A DNA stretch of 64,000 nucleotides from Tepidisphaeraceae bacterium (GCA_035998445.1 DASYHQ010000026.1:62001-126000), one strand, 5' to 3'; shown: positions 16,841 through 25,106, counted from the first letter of the stretch. The notes: generated by a model not told the origin, from the sequence alone. Numbers and translations: made by a program.

Positions 16841-17781
16841 TAACCGTACGCGGGATAGCCACCTGGCGTGGGTCCCGTCGCTTGGCTGCGCACCAGTTCG
16901 ACCACCCCCATCACCGCTGGGCCCGCGACGATGCCGGCGGCGATGAAGAGGATCGCGAGCGTGGCCCCAATGCGCCATGCCGGTCGCCATTTGCGGATGA
17001 ACGGCGCGTAGAACGTCCAGCCCAACAGCGGCAGTGCCACGGCCGCGATGGCGCGTGGGGCGGTCACCACGCGGACGTCGGCATAGAAATGGCCCCATGC
17101 CAGAATGCCGCCCAGCAATGCCAGTGCCACGAATGCCCCGCCACGCGCAAGCGAAACATTGCCCCGCCCGATGATCGCGAAGACCGCCGCCGCCCCGGCG
17201 ACCGAGGCGATCGCGCCGGCGGTCTTGCCGAGCACCGGGGACGTGCCATGAATCAACATCATCGACGTCGCCACCGCGGCCACCCAAATCGTCACCGGCA
17301 CCACGACGTTCCGCAGCCGCATCGCCAGTGGTTCCAGCAATGCCCACACGCCCCACGTGATGCCGGCACACAGCACGGCGTCGCCCCACTCCAGCCGAGA
17401 TAGCAGCAACCGAAAAAAGCCCACCAACACCAACAGCGCCAGAGGCCCGCGCATCCACCAACGGCTGGGCCAAACGAGCGCGTCGATCAACCCCACCAAT
17501 CCCAGTGGCAGCGCCAGCAGCATCAGCCACAGCATCCGGTTCACCGGCGGCACGGGTGGGAACGCGATCGCGTCGCCCGCGTCCACGCCCGGCAGCAGCC
17601 AGTAGCGCTGAAGCCCCGCCATCACGATTGCGGCACTCAGGCCGAACGCGATCGGCGCCGCCCAATGACCACGCTGCACGGGGTCGTTGCGTCGCCACGG
17701 CCGCCAGGCGATCGCGAACAGCAACAGCGCGATCGCGCCGGGCAGCAGCATTGCCAGTATCTGATCGCGTGGCGTTTCCAT
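16837..17781 (-). CDS. Hypothetical polytopic membrane protein
   Basis: A 314-residue protein made almost entirely of hydrophobic segments, about nine predicted helices, with short polar loops and a Gly/Pro/Tyr tail (TPGGYPAYGY). No transporter or enzyme motif is recognised. The ATG at 17781 has a GGAG eight bases upstream, better than the in-frame codon at 17799. Its stop codon lies inside the terminal CTAG of a family B repeat, so the element's insertion may have set or trimmed its C-terminus. It is alone on the strand, with repeats on both sides. Confidence 0.7.
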   Translation of the reverse strand: METPRDQILAMLLPGAIALLLFAIAWRPWRRNDPVQRGHWAAPIAFGLSAAIVMAGLQRYWLLPGVDAGDAIAFPPVPPVNRMLWLMLLALPLGLVGLIDALVWPSRWWMRGPLALLVLVGFFRLLLSRLEWGDAVLCAGITWGVWALLEPLAMRLRNVVVPVTIWVAAVATSMMLIHGTSPVLGKTAGAIASVAGAAAVFAIIGRGNVSLARGGAFVALALLGGILAWGHFYADVRVVTAPRAIAAVALPLLGWTFYAPFIRKWRPAWRIGATLAILFIAAGIVAGPAVMGVVELVRSQATGPTPGGYPAYGY

Positions 17782-17832
17782 GGGAGTGCTCCAACTCAAA
17801 CAGCGTTGTGGACTATAGGTCGTCTACCGCAG

Positions 17833-17909
17833 GTTTGGGTGCCATGGGTGGTACGCCACCCGTGCCTGCCATCGGAGGGACACGGGTGGCGTACCACCCG
17901 TGGCACCCG
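17833..17909. repeat. Family C paired-hairpin element
   Basis: GGGTGCCATGGGTGG-TACG-CCACCCGTG, 14 spacer bases, then the inverse hairpin CACGGGTGG-CGTA-CCACCCGTGGCACCC. It lies upstream of the membrane-protein gene and beyond the 3' end of the RbsD/FucU gene. Confidence 0.8.
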
Positions 17910-17973
17910 GATCGCGTAGTACGGCGTAAGTCGTCCGCAACCCCCTCTCGGCGCGGCGGGCCTGTGCCCGATG

Positions 17974-18417
17974 CTACTGCACCACGCCGATCGTCAGCAG
18001 GAGGTTCGCGTAGATGCGCTGCTCGCCCGTGGCGATAGTCAGGCAGACGTCCGGCCCGCCGGCGGCCTCGTAGAACGCGAAGCGCTCGATCTGGGTCAGG
18101 TCGCCCTTGCAACCGGTCGGCGTCAGGATCTGCCGGAAATCGGCCCAGATTTCCGGGTCCTTGTCCTGCGCGTACGGTCCGCTCTTCAACGTCGCCATGA
18201 CGGCGGCGTGTTCGACGGGGATGGCGGTCGTCAGCACCTTCAGCACGTCGCCCACGCCCGGCACGCCGGGCGTGAGGTTCAGGTAGACGACGTCGGCGTT
18301 AGGCCCGCGCGCGGTCCAGTGCGGGTAGTTGCCATCGCTGATGAGCACCTTGCTGCCATGCCCCGCCCGAGCGAGCGCCGCGAGGATCTGGGGATGAATA
18401 AGCTTGCCTTGGATCAT
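17974..18417 (-). CDS. RbsD/FucU family sugar mutarotase or pyranase
   Basis: A 147-residue member of the RbsD/FucU family, which interconverts pyranose and furanose forms or anomers of ribose or fucose. The family catalytic histidine is H20 in LARAGHGSKVLISD. The NYPHWTARGPNADVVYLNLTPG and PGVGDVLKVL segments also fit. Family members form toroidal decamers in the cytoplasm. The longer C-terminal part resembles FucU more than RbsD, but the substrate is not decided. It lies downstream of a zinc dehydrogenase and an aldo/keto reductase on the same strand, suggesting a sugar oxidation route. A family A repeat separates it from the dehydrogenase. The start is ATG 18417 with only a weak ribosome site. 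Confidence 0.85.
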   Translation of the reverse strand: MIQGKLIHPQILAALARAGHGSKVLISDGNYPHWTARGPNADVVYLNLTPGVPGVGDVLKVLTTAIPVEHAAVMATLKSGPYAQDKDPEIWADFRQILTPTGCKGDLTQIERFAFYEAAGGPDVCLTIATGEQRIYANLLLTIGVVQ

Positions 18418-18493
18418 GTGATTTCGCTTTCAGTGAGTGGCGGCATTATGCGGAAAGATGGGATGAACCGCCAAGGAAGAGCAGAATGCTTCT

Positions 18494-18616
18494 GATCCCC
18501 TCTCCCGGTACTCCGGGAGAGGGTTAGGGTGAGGGTGATTTTGACCTGCTGACGTTGTTCGTAAGAACGAAATCACCCTCACCTGGCCTCTCCCGGAGTA
18601 CCGGGAGAGGGACCGA
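18494..18616. repeat. Family A paired-hairpin element, copy 3
   Basis: Two complete facing hairpins (CTCTCCCGG-TACT-CCGGGAGAG and the inverse with AGTA) with TTAGGGTGAGGGTGATT and AATCACCCTCACCTGG tails. It sits between the zinc dehydrogenase and the mutarotase gene. Confidence 0.9.
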
Positions 18617-18677
18617 AGAGTCCATCCTTCGTGCCTGGCGTTCCTTGCATCCGTGGCGGTCCAATCCCTTCGCCCCA

Positions 18678-19727
18678 TCAATCGAACACAATGCAGACCT
18701 TCCCCGTCTGTCCCTTGTCCGCCAAATCGTACGCCTTGGCGGCCTCGGTCAGCGGCAGGCGATCGGTGCAGGTGGCTTCGGGGTGCACGCCCCAGCGGTC
18801 GAGGTGTTCGACGAGGTCCTCCATGTGCTTCAGCGACGTCACCCACGAGCCGTACAGCGTGATCTGCTGGTGAATCAGCAGCTGCGACACGTCGAAGGTG
18901 ACCGTGTTTCCCTCGCCCACAAACCCGCAGCGGCCCCACTGGCGCGTGCCCTGCAAGGCCAGCAGGCGGGCCGACGGCGCGCCGCTGCAATCGATGCTGA
19001 CCTCGCACCCGCGGCCGGCGGTGGCGTCGAGGATCTGCCGCAAAGCCGCGTCGTCGGCGTTGAACGTGTAGTCGCACAGGCCCAAATCTTCGGCCAGCTT
19101 CCGCCTGGCGGGTGAGATGTCGATGCCGATGATCGGCCTGGCCCCCATCGCCTTTCCCAGCTGCGCCGCGGCCAGTCCCACGGGCCCAAGGCCGGTGATG
19201 AGCAGGCGGTCATTCCCACCGAGCTTCATGCGGGTTAACGCTTCGTACGCCGTGGCGGTGCCGCAGGCGCACAGGGCGCCGTCAACGTAGGACTGGCTGT
19301 CGGGCAGTTTCACGCAGACCACTTCCTCGGCCAGCAGGTAGGGCGCGTGTCCACCGTTGCGCTGCCAGCCGTAGGCGGCGCGTTGTTCGCTGTGACAGCT
19401 GATCATGTACCCGTGCCGGCAGTCCTCGCAGACGCCGCAACCGTTGATGTGATAGACCACGACGCGGTCGCCGGGCTTGAATCGCTTGCAACCGGGTCCG
19501 ACCTTCTCGATCTGCCCGCACGGTTCATGGCCGGCGATGGTGCCGGGCTGATAGCCTTCGGGGCCCTTGCCAAGGTGGGCACGGTAGATGGCGCGGATGT
19601 CGCTGCCACAGATGCTGCTCGCCTTGGTCTTAATCAGGACTTGGCCGTGACCGGGCTCGGGGATGTCGAAGTCTTTGAACCGCACCGTGCTGTTGCCCGG
19701 GAGGATGACGCCTTGCATGGTTGGCAT
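18678..19727 (-). CDS. Zinc-dependent alcohol/polyol dehydrogenase (MDR family)
   Basis: A 349-residue medium-chain dehydrogenase. The catalytic-zinc site is built from C in [12 protein letters not shown] and H-E in AGHEPCG. The structural-zinc lobe has four cysteines in [15 protein letters not shown]. The NAD(P) fold is [17 protein letters not shown] followed by an acidic residue pattern GIDISPARR that favours NAD. It oxidises a secondary alcohol, probably a sugar or polyol given the neighbouring mutarotase and aldo/keto reductase. ATG 19727 has AAAGGA upstream; the in-frame extension to 19778 is rejected. It is probably cotranscribed with the reductase upstream and regulated by the divergent AraC protein. 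Confidence 0.9.
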   Translation of the reverse strand: MPTMQGVILPGNSTVRFKDFDIPEPGHGQVLIKTKASSICGSDIRAIYRAHLGKGPEGYQPGTIAGHEPCGQIEKVGPGCKRFKPGDRVVVYHINGCGVCEDCRHGYMISCHSEQRAAYGWQRNGGHAPYLLAEEVVCVKLPDSQSYVDGALCACGTATAYEALTRMKLGGNDRLLITGLGPVGLAAAQLGKAMGARPIIGIDISPARRKLAEDLGLCDYTFNADDAALRQILDATAGRGCEVSIDCSGAPSARLLALQGTRQWGRCGFVGEGNTVTFDVSQLLIHQQITLYGSWVTSLKHMEDLVEHLDRWGVHPEATCTDRLPLTEAAKAYDLADKGQTGKVCIVFD

Positions 19728-19854
19728 GGGAAATTCCTTTGAACGAAGCCTTCTACCGAGGTTGACTTTGATCGACACACAGTCGGCCCCCTGCGTCTTC
19801 CCTCCGGCTCACTAAAGTGAACCGGCCGTCGGAGGGCGGGGCAGGGTTCCCGCG

Positions 19855-20889
19855 CTACGCCGGCGTGATGACGCCGTTCAAGTCCCACAGGTCTTCCCAC
19901 GTCTGGTCTTCCTTCCACAGGAAGACCTGGCCTTTGATCAACCTGCAGTTGCGGTCAATCTTCGCGAGGTCCTGCATGTCCTGTTCCGTCAATGGCGCGG
20001 ACACGGTGGCCTGCAGGTTCGCATGATAATTCCTGCGGGTAACGGAGAACGGGATCGGCACCTGCCCGCGTTGCACGGCCCACTTGATGCAGACCACGGC
20101 GGGGTGGACACCGAGACGCTGCGCGATGCGGACGATCGTCGGGTCTTCCACGTCCACCGAATCGGCGGGCGTGCGATCGCGCTCGGGCCGGGCGGGGGAA
20201 CCGATCGGGGAATAGCCGATCGGCACGATGCCGTTCGATTGCACGTAGTCAAACAGTTCCGGCTGCTGGAAGTGCGGGTGCAGCTCCATCTCGTTCGCGG
20301 CGGGTTTGATGCGGCAATCGCGCAACAGCAAGGTTAGCTTCGGGATCGTCATGTTCGACGTGCCGATGTGCCGCACGAGGCCGCGGTCGATGAGTTGTTC
20401 CATCTGCCGCCAGGTCTTCATGTAGGCATCGTGGATGTACGGCTTGGCATCGGGGCTGCGGGCCGTGACGTCGCAGTGCGGCGGGTGGAAGTTGGGGAAC
20501 GGCCAGTGGATGAGGTACAGATCGAGGTAGTCCAACTGCAGGTCGCGCAGCGACTGCTGGCACGAGCCGATCACGTCGTGATGGCGGTCGTTCCAGACCT
20601 TCGATGTTACCCATAGTTCATCGCGCCGAATGCCGCGGTCGAGCATCGTGCGGATCGATTGACCGATCTGCGGTTCGTTGCCGTAGACGGACGCGCAGTC
20701 GAAGTGGCGGTATCCCAGCATCGCCGCGTCCAGCACCGCGGCCGCGACGGTGTCGGCGGTGATGTGGTCAGACCCAAAGGTGCCTAAACCAATTGCCGGA
20801 ATCTTCGCGCCCGTGTAGAGCGTTCGGCTCGGCACGAGCGCGGGGTCGATCGCGTCGGGTGGCGTTGACGGCAGTTGGGACGTGTTCAT
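19855..20889 (-). CDS. Aldo/keto reductase
   Basis: A 344-residue NADPH-dependent (alpha/beta)8 reductase. The family tetrad is visible: D and Y in HFDCASVYGNE, K in VTSKVWNDR, and H in YLIHWPFPN. The cofactor loop contains IPFSVTRRNYHANL near 275. It reduces aldehydes or ketoses, including sugars. ATG 20889 has AAAGAGGG eight bases upstream. First gene of a likely three-gene minus-strand unit (reductase, zinc dehydrogenase, mutarotase) and divergent from an AraC regulator 88 bases away. Confidence 0.92.
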   Translation of the reverse strand: MNTSQLPSTPPDAIDPALVPSRTLYTGAKIPAIGLGTFGSDHITADTVAAAVLDAAMLGYRHFDCASVYGNEPQIGQSIRTMLDRGIRRDELWVTSKVWNDRHHDVIGSCQQSLRDLQLDYLDLYLIHWPFPNFHPPHCDVTARSPDAKPYIHDAYMKTWRQMEQLIDRGLVRHIGTSNMTIPKLTLLLRDCRIKPAANEMELHPHFQQPELFDYVQSNGIVPIGYSPIGSPARPERDRTPADSVDVEDPTIVRIAQRLGVHPAVVCIKWAVQRGQVPIPFSVTRRNYHANLQATVSAPLTEQDMQDLAKIDRNCRLIKGQVFLWKEDQTWEDLWDLNGVITPA

Positions 20890-20911
20890 GGGCAAAACCC
20901 TCTTTCTCGCT

Positions 20912-20930
20912 GTGTCTGTACGGTCGACAC
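20912..20930. promoter_or_regulatory. Candidate operator between the AraC gene and the reductase
   Basis: GTGTC-N9-GACAC inverted repeat in the 88-base divergent spacer, 23 bases from the reductase start. It could be the AraC-type site, though these regulators usually bind direct repeats. Confidence 0.25.
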
Positions 20931-20977
20931 TATCCCAGATTGCGTCCCGCACCAGCCATAGCTAAAGTTGCCAACTC

Positions 20978-21877
20978 ATGCCCAAAACTGACTTTCCGCC
21001 AGCTATCGTGACGCATGCGGAGCCAGCGTTCTTCTCGTCGCAGATCGACGACGCCCGGCGGTTCTCGCTCAACCTCAAACCGTCGCGCACCGAGGCGTTG
21101 GCGGTGGTGTGCGGCGGTTACGAGCGGTGCGCGGCCGACTACCGTGTGGAGCGCGCCACCTTCCGCTACCACTCCATCGAGTTCGTCGCCGGCGGCCGCG
21201 GCGCGCTCGTGCTGGATGGCACGGAGCATCCGTTAAACGCCGGTGACATCTTCACGTACGGGCCGAACGTGCCGCACACGATCACAAGCGATCCGCGGGA
21301 CCGACTGGTCAAATACTTCGTCGACTTCACCGGCCGGCGGGCCGCGGCGCTGCTGCACGAGTGCGGCCTGTCGCCCGGCACGCTGGTTCAGACCGCGGCG
21401 CCGGAGGCGATCATGCGTTTGCTGGACGACCTGATTGCCACCGCCCAGCGGCGCGGGCCGCGCAGCCCCGCGATCTGCGGACTGATCCTGGAGCAACTGC
21501 TGCTGCGCACGTTCGAGACGCGCATTCCGGCGCGGTCGCTCGGCAGCAAGGCGTTCGGCACGTTCCAGGCGTGCCGCCGGTACATCAACGAGAACTACCT
21601 GAGCATTATTGACCTGGGGCAGGTGGCCGCAGCGTGTGATGTGGACGGCTCGTACCTGTGCCGCCTGTTTCAGCGATTCGAACGCCAAGGGCCCTACCAC
21701 TACCTGATGCAGCTGAAGATGACGGCCGCCGCCCAATTGCTGAGCGATCGAACACTGCTGGTGAAGCAGATCGGCGAGCGCATGGGGTTCGCGGACCAAT
21801 TTCACTTTTCCCGCGCTTTCAGGCGGGTGCACGGGCTGTCGCCGCGCGACTTTCAGCGACTACATGAAATGCGATGA
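20978..21877 (+). CDS. AraC-family transcription regulator
   Basis: A 299-residue regulator with an N-terminal cupin-like sugar-sensing domain (about 40-165, including EFVAGGRGALVLDG and GDIFTYGPNVPHTI). The C-terminal AraC DNA-binding domain (about 195-297) has two helix-turn-helix parts: LGQVAAACDVDGSYLCRLFQR and VKQIGERMGFADQFHFSRAFRR. Divergent from the reductase-dehydrogenase-mutarotase genes, which it most likely activates in response to a sugar ligand (inference from arrangement). ATG 20978; the ribosome site is weak. Confidence 0.92.
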   Translation: MPKTDFPPAIVTHAEPAFFSSQIDDARRFSLNLKPSRTEALAVVCGGYERCAADYRVERATFRYHSIEFVAGGRGALVLDGTEHPLNAGDIFTYGPNVPHTITSDPRDRLVKYFVDFTGRRAAALLHECGLSPGTLVQTAAPEAIMRLLDDLIATAQRRGPRSPAICGLILEQLLLRTFETRIPARSLGSKAFGTFQACRRYINENYLSIIDLGQVAAACDVDGSYLCRLFQRFERQGPYHYLMQLKMTAAAQLLSDRTLLVKQIGERMGFADQFHFSRAFRRVHGLSPRDFQRLHEMR

Positions 21878-21901
21878 GAGGACTGACGGGCCAGACGAGT
21901 T

Positions 21902-22120
21902 CTAGCGTGGCACGATGAGCGAATCCGTTGAAGGCACGGCGCCTTCGGGCCCGGCGCGCTCGACGTGGGAATGCGAGCGAACGGTCGTGAAGTAGGCCAC
22001 CCAGAGCACCGCCACCCATACGACAAAGACGCCAAGCAGACCAAACGCCAGGCCCTTCTGCGGCTTGAGCGGTGGACCGTAAACGGCGGCAGGATTCGGG
22101 GCGGGTTCGGCGGCGGGCAT
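21902..22120 (-). CDS. Small single-pass membrane protein
   Basis: A 72-residue protein: a Pro/Ala-rich N-terminus, one hydrophobic helix (about 24-43, GLAFGLLGVFVVWVAVLWVA) and a polar tail. Its ATG overlaps the stop of the upstream Minf_1886-type gene (TAATG), so translation is probably coupled and the two products may act together. No family is recognised. Confidence 0.6.
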   Translation of the reverse strand: MPAAEPAPNPAAVYGPPLKPQKGLAFGLLGVFVVWVAVLWVAYFTTVRSHSHVERAGPEGAVPSTDSLIVPR

Positions 22121-22521
22121 TACTTGCACTCGATCTTGTAGTGACCATCGAAGGCGCTGCGGAAGTCGAAGACGTTGCGGAAGTCCTCGATCGTGTCGTC
22201 GTCGGTCTTCTGCATAAAGCCGTTGTCCACCAGCGCGAATACGATCCGGCCGAAGTCGAGCGTGGAGGTGATGTTCCATCGCACCAGCACCGTGCGGGCC
22301 AGCATGCCCCACTGCGCCAGCGCGTAATCGCGCAGCCCTTCCGACAGCTCGCGCCCGCTAATGTGCCGGCAGGTGTTGGGGTCGGGGTCCTTCCCGTGGA
22401 TGCGATCGACGGTAAAGCCCAAACCCAGTTGCACGAAGCGGTAGGCGTCCTCCGGATAAAGGCCGATGGCCTCCACCACTTCAGCGATCGTTCTGGAGGG
22501 ACCCACTTCTTCGGGCGGCAT
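22120..22521 (-). CDS. Minf_1886-type conserved protein of planctomycetes/verrucomicrobia
   Basis: A 133-residue soluble protein with the pattern I associate with the Minf_1886 family: YRFVQLGLGFTVDR, HISGRELSEGLRDYALAQWG, DFGRIVFALVDNGFMQKT and DFRNVFDFRSAF. The family is restricted mainly to planctomycetes and verrucomicrobia, and its function is unknown. The name comes from memory of the conserved blocks. It is the first gene of a two-gene unit with the small membrane protein that overlaps its stop, and it is divergent from the phosphodiesterase gene. Confidence 0.75.
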   Translation of the reverse strand: MPPEEVGPSRTIAEVVEAIGLYPEDAYRFVQLGLGFTVDRIHGKDPDPNTCRHISGRELSEGLRDYALAQWGMLARTVLVRWNITSTLDFGRIVFALVDNGFMQKTDDDTIEDFRNVFDFRSAFDGHYKIECK

Positions 22522-22681
22522 GCGTTCATTCTACCCGCGCAGCCGCGGCGCAACAATTGCGGAAAAGACATGGCGGGACAGGTCGTTGCGCAGCCAGGCC
22601 CACCACGCGCAACACTGGCTTCCAATCGGATAAAACGCCCTTGCGCTTCCGAAAATAGGGGAGAATACGTAAAATAGTAAC

Positions 22682-23638
22682 ATGCCAACCAACCTCCTTG
22701 CGCTGCTGTTGCTGACCATTGCCCTGTTCGTCCCTACCGTTTACGCCGCCGAGAAGCCAGTACCGGCGGTGGAGCATGTGGTCATCGTCAGCATCGATGG
22801 CCTGCGGCCCGACGTCGCGCTGCGCGCTAACATGCCGGCGTTGCGGTCGTTGCTGGCGCGCGGCAGCTATAGCTTCTGGGCGCGCACGACCGAGATGTCG
22901 AACACGCTGCCGTCGCACGTCAGCATGCTCACCGGCGTCACGCCCGACCATCACGGCGTCAAGTGGAATGACGCCCGGTCCGGTCCGGAAGGATTGACCG
23001 TTCCGACGCTCTTCGAGAAGGCCAAGGAAGCCGGGTACAGCACCGCCCTGGTCGCCAGCAAGGTGAAGTTTGGCCTGCTGGCCAAGGCTGGCGCGGTCGA
23101 CTCGGCGCTGATCCCCACCGATGACAAGAACAACGATCAGGAATCGGCCGAGGCCGCTGCAGAGCTGATTCGCACCAAGCAGCCCGGCGTGCTGTTTGTT
23201 CACTTCGGCGAGGTGGATGGCGCCGGTCACGGGAACGGCTGGGGTACGCCCAAGCAGGTCGAGGTGATCGAGCGCGCCGACACGCGGCTCGCGCTCGTCA
23301 TCAAGGCGATCGAGGACGCGGGCCTGACCGACAGCACCGTGCTCATCCTGTCGGCCGACCACGGTGGCGCCGGTCGCAGTCACGGCGCCAACGACGCGCG
23401 CAGTCGGCACATCCCGTGGATCGCCGTCGGGCCGGGCATCGCGAAGAACATCGACCTGACGCACTTCCGCGATCGCAAGATCGACACGGAGGACACCTTC
23501 GCGACGGCCTGCTGGCTGCTAGGAATCGACCCCAGTGGCGCGAACGTGTCTGGCAAGCCGGTGACGGAGATTCTGGAGATCGACGAACTGCTCACGCCAG
23601 CGACGGCGCCGACGACTGCGCCATCTGCGGCGAAGTAG
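22682..23638 (+). CDS. Secreted alkaline-phosphatase-superfamily phosphodiesterase
   Basis: A 318-residue nucleotide pyrophosphatase/phosphodiesterase-type enzyme with a signal peptide (ends VPTVYAA). The two-metal site is readable: D in VSIDGLRPD, the nucleophile region NTLPSHVSMLTG, D and H in VDGAGHGNGWG, DH in LSADHGG and H in RSRHIPW. The C-terminal 20 residues are low-complexity Ala/Thr/Pro. It should act in the periplasm on phosphodiester or phosphonate-type substrates. No Shine-Dalgarno is present; TAAAAT lies six bases before ATG 22682, consistent with a leaderless transcript. ispD follows 68 bases downstream. Confidence 0.88.
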   Translation: MPTNLLALLLLTIALFVPTVYAAEKPVPAVEHVVIVSIDGLRPDVALRANMPALRSLLARGSYSFWARTTEMSNTLPSHVSMLTGVTPDHHGVKWNDARSGPEGLTVPTLFEKAKEAGYSTALVASKVKFGLLAKAGAVDSALIPTDDKNNDQESAEAAAELIRTKQPGVLFVHFGEVDGAGHGNGWGTPKQVEVIERADTRLALVIKAIEDAGLTDSTVLILSADHGGAGRSHGANDARSRHIPWIAVGPGIAKNIDLTHFRDRKIDTEDTFATACWLLGIDPSGANVSGKPVTEILEIDELLTPATAPTTAPSAAK

Positions 23639-23706
23639 CGTCGGAATCGTTCCCTTCGGCGTAGCGGGCGTCTGAACAGATCGCCGAACTCTGTGGGACC
23701 ACTCGC

Positions 23707-24390
23707 ATGTCCTCCCTCACCGTCATCCTTCCCGCTGCGGGAAAATCGACGCGGTTCGGCAGCGACAAGCTGCGGGCGACACTGCGCGGCACGCCGGTGA
23801 TCATCCACACGGTGCTGTCGTTCGTGCGGCACCCGAGCGTGGGCAGTGTGCTCGTGGCGCAAGGGGTGGATGGGCCGTTCGCGTCGCTGCCGGATGGGTC
23901 GTTCGAACCCGTGCATGCGAAGGTGCAGGTGGTGCCCGGCGGCGCGACGCGGGCGCACAGCGTGCTGAGCGCGCTGCGCCTGGTGCCGCCGGACGTGGAA
24001 TGGGTGGCGATTCACGACGCCGCCCGACCGTTGGTAAGCGCTGACTTGATCGACCGCGTCTTCACCGCCGCCCGCGAGCACGGGGCTGCGGCGCCGGCGT
24101 TGCCGGTGCATCTGACGATCAAGCAGGCCACCGGCCCGTTGCCGGCGCGGGTCGAACGCACGGTGCCCCGGCAGCAGTTGTGGGCGATGCAAACCCCGCA
24201 AATCTGCCGCCGGGCGGCCCTGCTGGCGGCGTTCGAACGCTGTCCGATTCCGCTGGAGCAGGTGACCGATGACGTCCAGTTGATCGAGCTGGCGGGTGGG
24301 ACGGTCTACCTCGTGCCCGGCGAAGACCGAAACCTGAAGATCACCACCGCGATGGATTTGAAGGTCGCGGAGATGCTGATGGACGAATGA
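23707..24390 (+). CDS. ispD: 2-C-methyl-D-erythritol 4-phosphate cytidylyltransferase
   Basis: A 227-residue IspD. It couples CTP to MEP in the non-mevalonate isoprenoid pathway. All key blocks are present: LPAAGKSTRFGSDK (CTP loop with R and K), GGATRAHSV, IHDAARPLVS, QTPQICRR, TDDVQ and the C-terminal GEDRNLKITTAMDL. Length is normal. ispF is not adjacent. It follows the phosphodiesterase gene on the same strand with a short gap. A family E palindrome starts 15 bases after its stop. Confidence 0.95.
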   Translation: MSSLTVILPAAGKSTRFGSDKLRATLRGTPVIIHTVLSFVRHPSVGSVLVAQGVDGPFASLPDGSFEPVHAKVQVVPGGATRAHSVLSALRLVPPDVEWVAIHDAARPLVSADLIDRVFTAAREHGAAAPALPVHLTIKQATGPLPARVERTVPRQQLWAMQTPQICRRAALLAAFERCPIPLEQVTDDVQLIELAGGTVYLVPGEDRNLKITTAMDLKVAEMLMDE

Positions 24391-24405
24391 ATCGTTGATG
24401 CTTTA

Positions 24406-24544
24406 CCGTGGCATGGGCGTCCCGCCCATGCATATAGTGAGAACAAACGATTCACTTGGTGGAGATTCGCTTCGCCAGCACTGCAACCAACTAATTCAGT
24501 TGATTGGCATCATGACGTGCATGGGCGAGACGCCTATGCCACGG
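24406..24544. repeat. Family E element, copy 1
   Basis: Terminal inverted repeats CCGTGGCATGGGCGT ... GCCTATGCCACGG, each itself a hairpin (CATGGGCG / CGCCCATG), about 139 bases apart end to end. The interior shares only short words (CACTGCAACCAA) with the two other copies, so this one is diverged. Confidence 0.75.
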
Positions 24545-24614
24545 TCGGACGCTATTCCGATCTTCCTTCCCGCTGGCCGCACAGCACGCCAATCGCTAAG
24601 ATGCCCCTGTTCAA

Positions 24615-24910
24615 CCGGGCGTGGCGGAATGGCAGACGCTACGGACTTAATTGGATTTGAGTGCCTCGGCGGCAACGCCGGGAGTAGAACGCCTCAAAGT
24701 CGGCGAACCCCCTGTCGGCTTTGGCCGACGCGGCAACGCCGAGCGAAGCCCCGTAAGGGGAACGTGTAGAGACTCGACGGGGCGCATCCCACGCGGATGA
24801 AGGCAGAGTCCAGACCACGAACTCGTCCTCGGGCGAGGCGGCGAAAGCCGAAGTGCGTAAGAAAATCCGTTGATCGCAAGGTCGTGCGGGTTCGAGTCCC
24901 GCCGCCCGGA
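24615..24910 (+). tRNA. tRNA-Leu(UAA) gene interrupted by a group I intron
   Basis: Acceptor stem CCGGGCG (24615-24621) pairs with CGCCCGG (24903-24909); discriminator A at 24910; no encoded CCA. D-arm GCGGAATGGCAGACGC. Anticodon stem ACGGA (24641-24645) pairs with TCCGT (24866-24870). The loop C-U-U|A-A-A-A is split after U34, giving anticodon UAA once spliced. A long variable arm (TGATCGCAAGGTCGT) and T-arm GCGGG-TTCGAGT-CCCGC follow. The architecture is that of cyanobacterial and plastid tRNA-Leu(UAA), with the intron between U34 and A35. Confidence 0.95.
24649..24861 (+). ncRNA. Group I intron in tRNA-Leu(UAA)
   Basis: 213 bases, inserted between anticodon positions 34 and 35. The 5' exon ends in U and the intron ends in G (omega-G), as group I introns require. 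It opens AATTGGATTTGAG, like the cyanobacterial tRNA-Leu intron. The R-type element GTGTAGAGACTC (24764-24775) and S-type element AAGGCAGAGTCC (24800-24811) can form P7 through GACTC/GAGTC. No homing endonuclease ORF is present. It is probably a small self-splicing ribozyme of the IC3 type (inferred). Confidence 0.93.
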
Positions 24911-24956
24911 ATTGCTGATTGCCACGAGAGTTCGGTCGCTGTCGGTCACGTGCTCA

Positions 24957-25106
24957 TTAGAGCAGGGTGCACCTTGCCGTAGCGTTTGGGTGCCACGGTT
25001 TGGTACTCCAAGCCGTGCTGGCTGCGTCTACACTACAGCACGGCTTGGAGTATCAAACCGTGGCACCCGGAGGACAAGCCGTTACAGGAATACGTCCGCT
25101 GTTCTA
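24957..25106. repeat. Full-length family B element, copy 3 (inverted relative to 16692-16840)
   Basis: The core (24987-25068) has the same two CACGGTTTGG-TACT-CCAAGCCGTG hairpins, one with a TATC change. Left flank CTTGCCGTAGCGTTTGGG and right flank GGAGGACAAGCCG are the reverse complement of the flanks at the 16.7 kb copy. Total length is within one or two bases of that copy. It lies 47 bases after the tRNA-Leu gene. Confidence 0.85.

Noticed and set aside
18494-18616. Family A hairpins as Rho-independent terminators
   Set aside because: No T-tract follows either stem, the two hairpins face each other with conserved tails, and copies lie also in positions where termination would split an operon.
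24395-24982. Protein-coding ORFs over the tRNA-Leu/intron region (124, 100 and 61 aa)
   Set aside because: They overlap the structured tRNA and intron and have no ribosome site; the RNA explanation accounts for the sequence.
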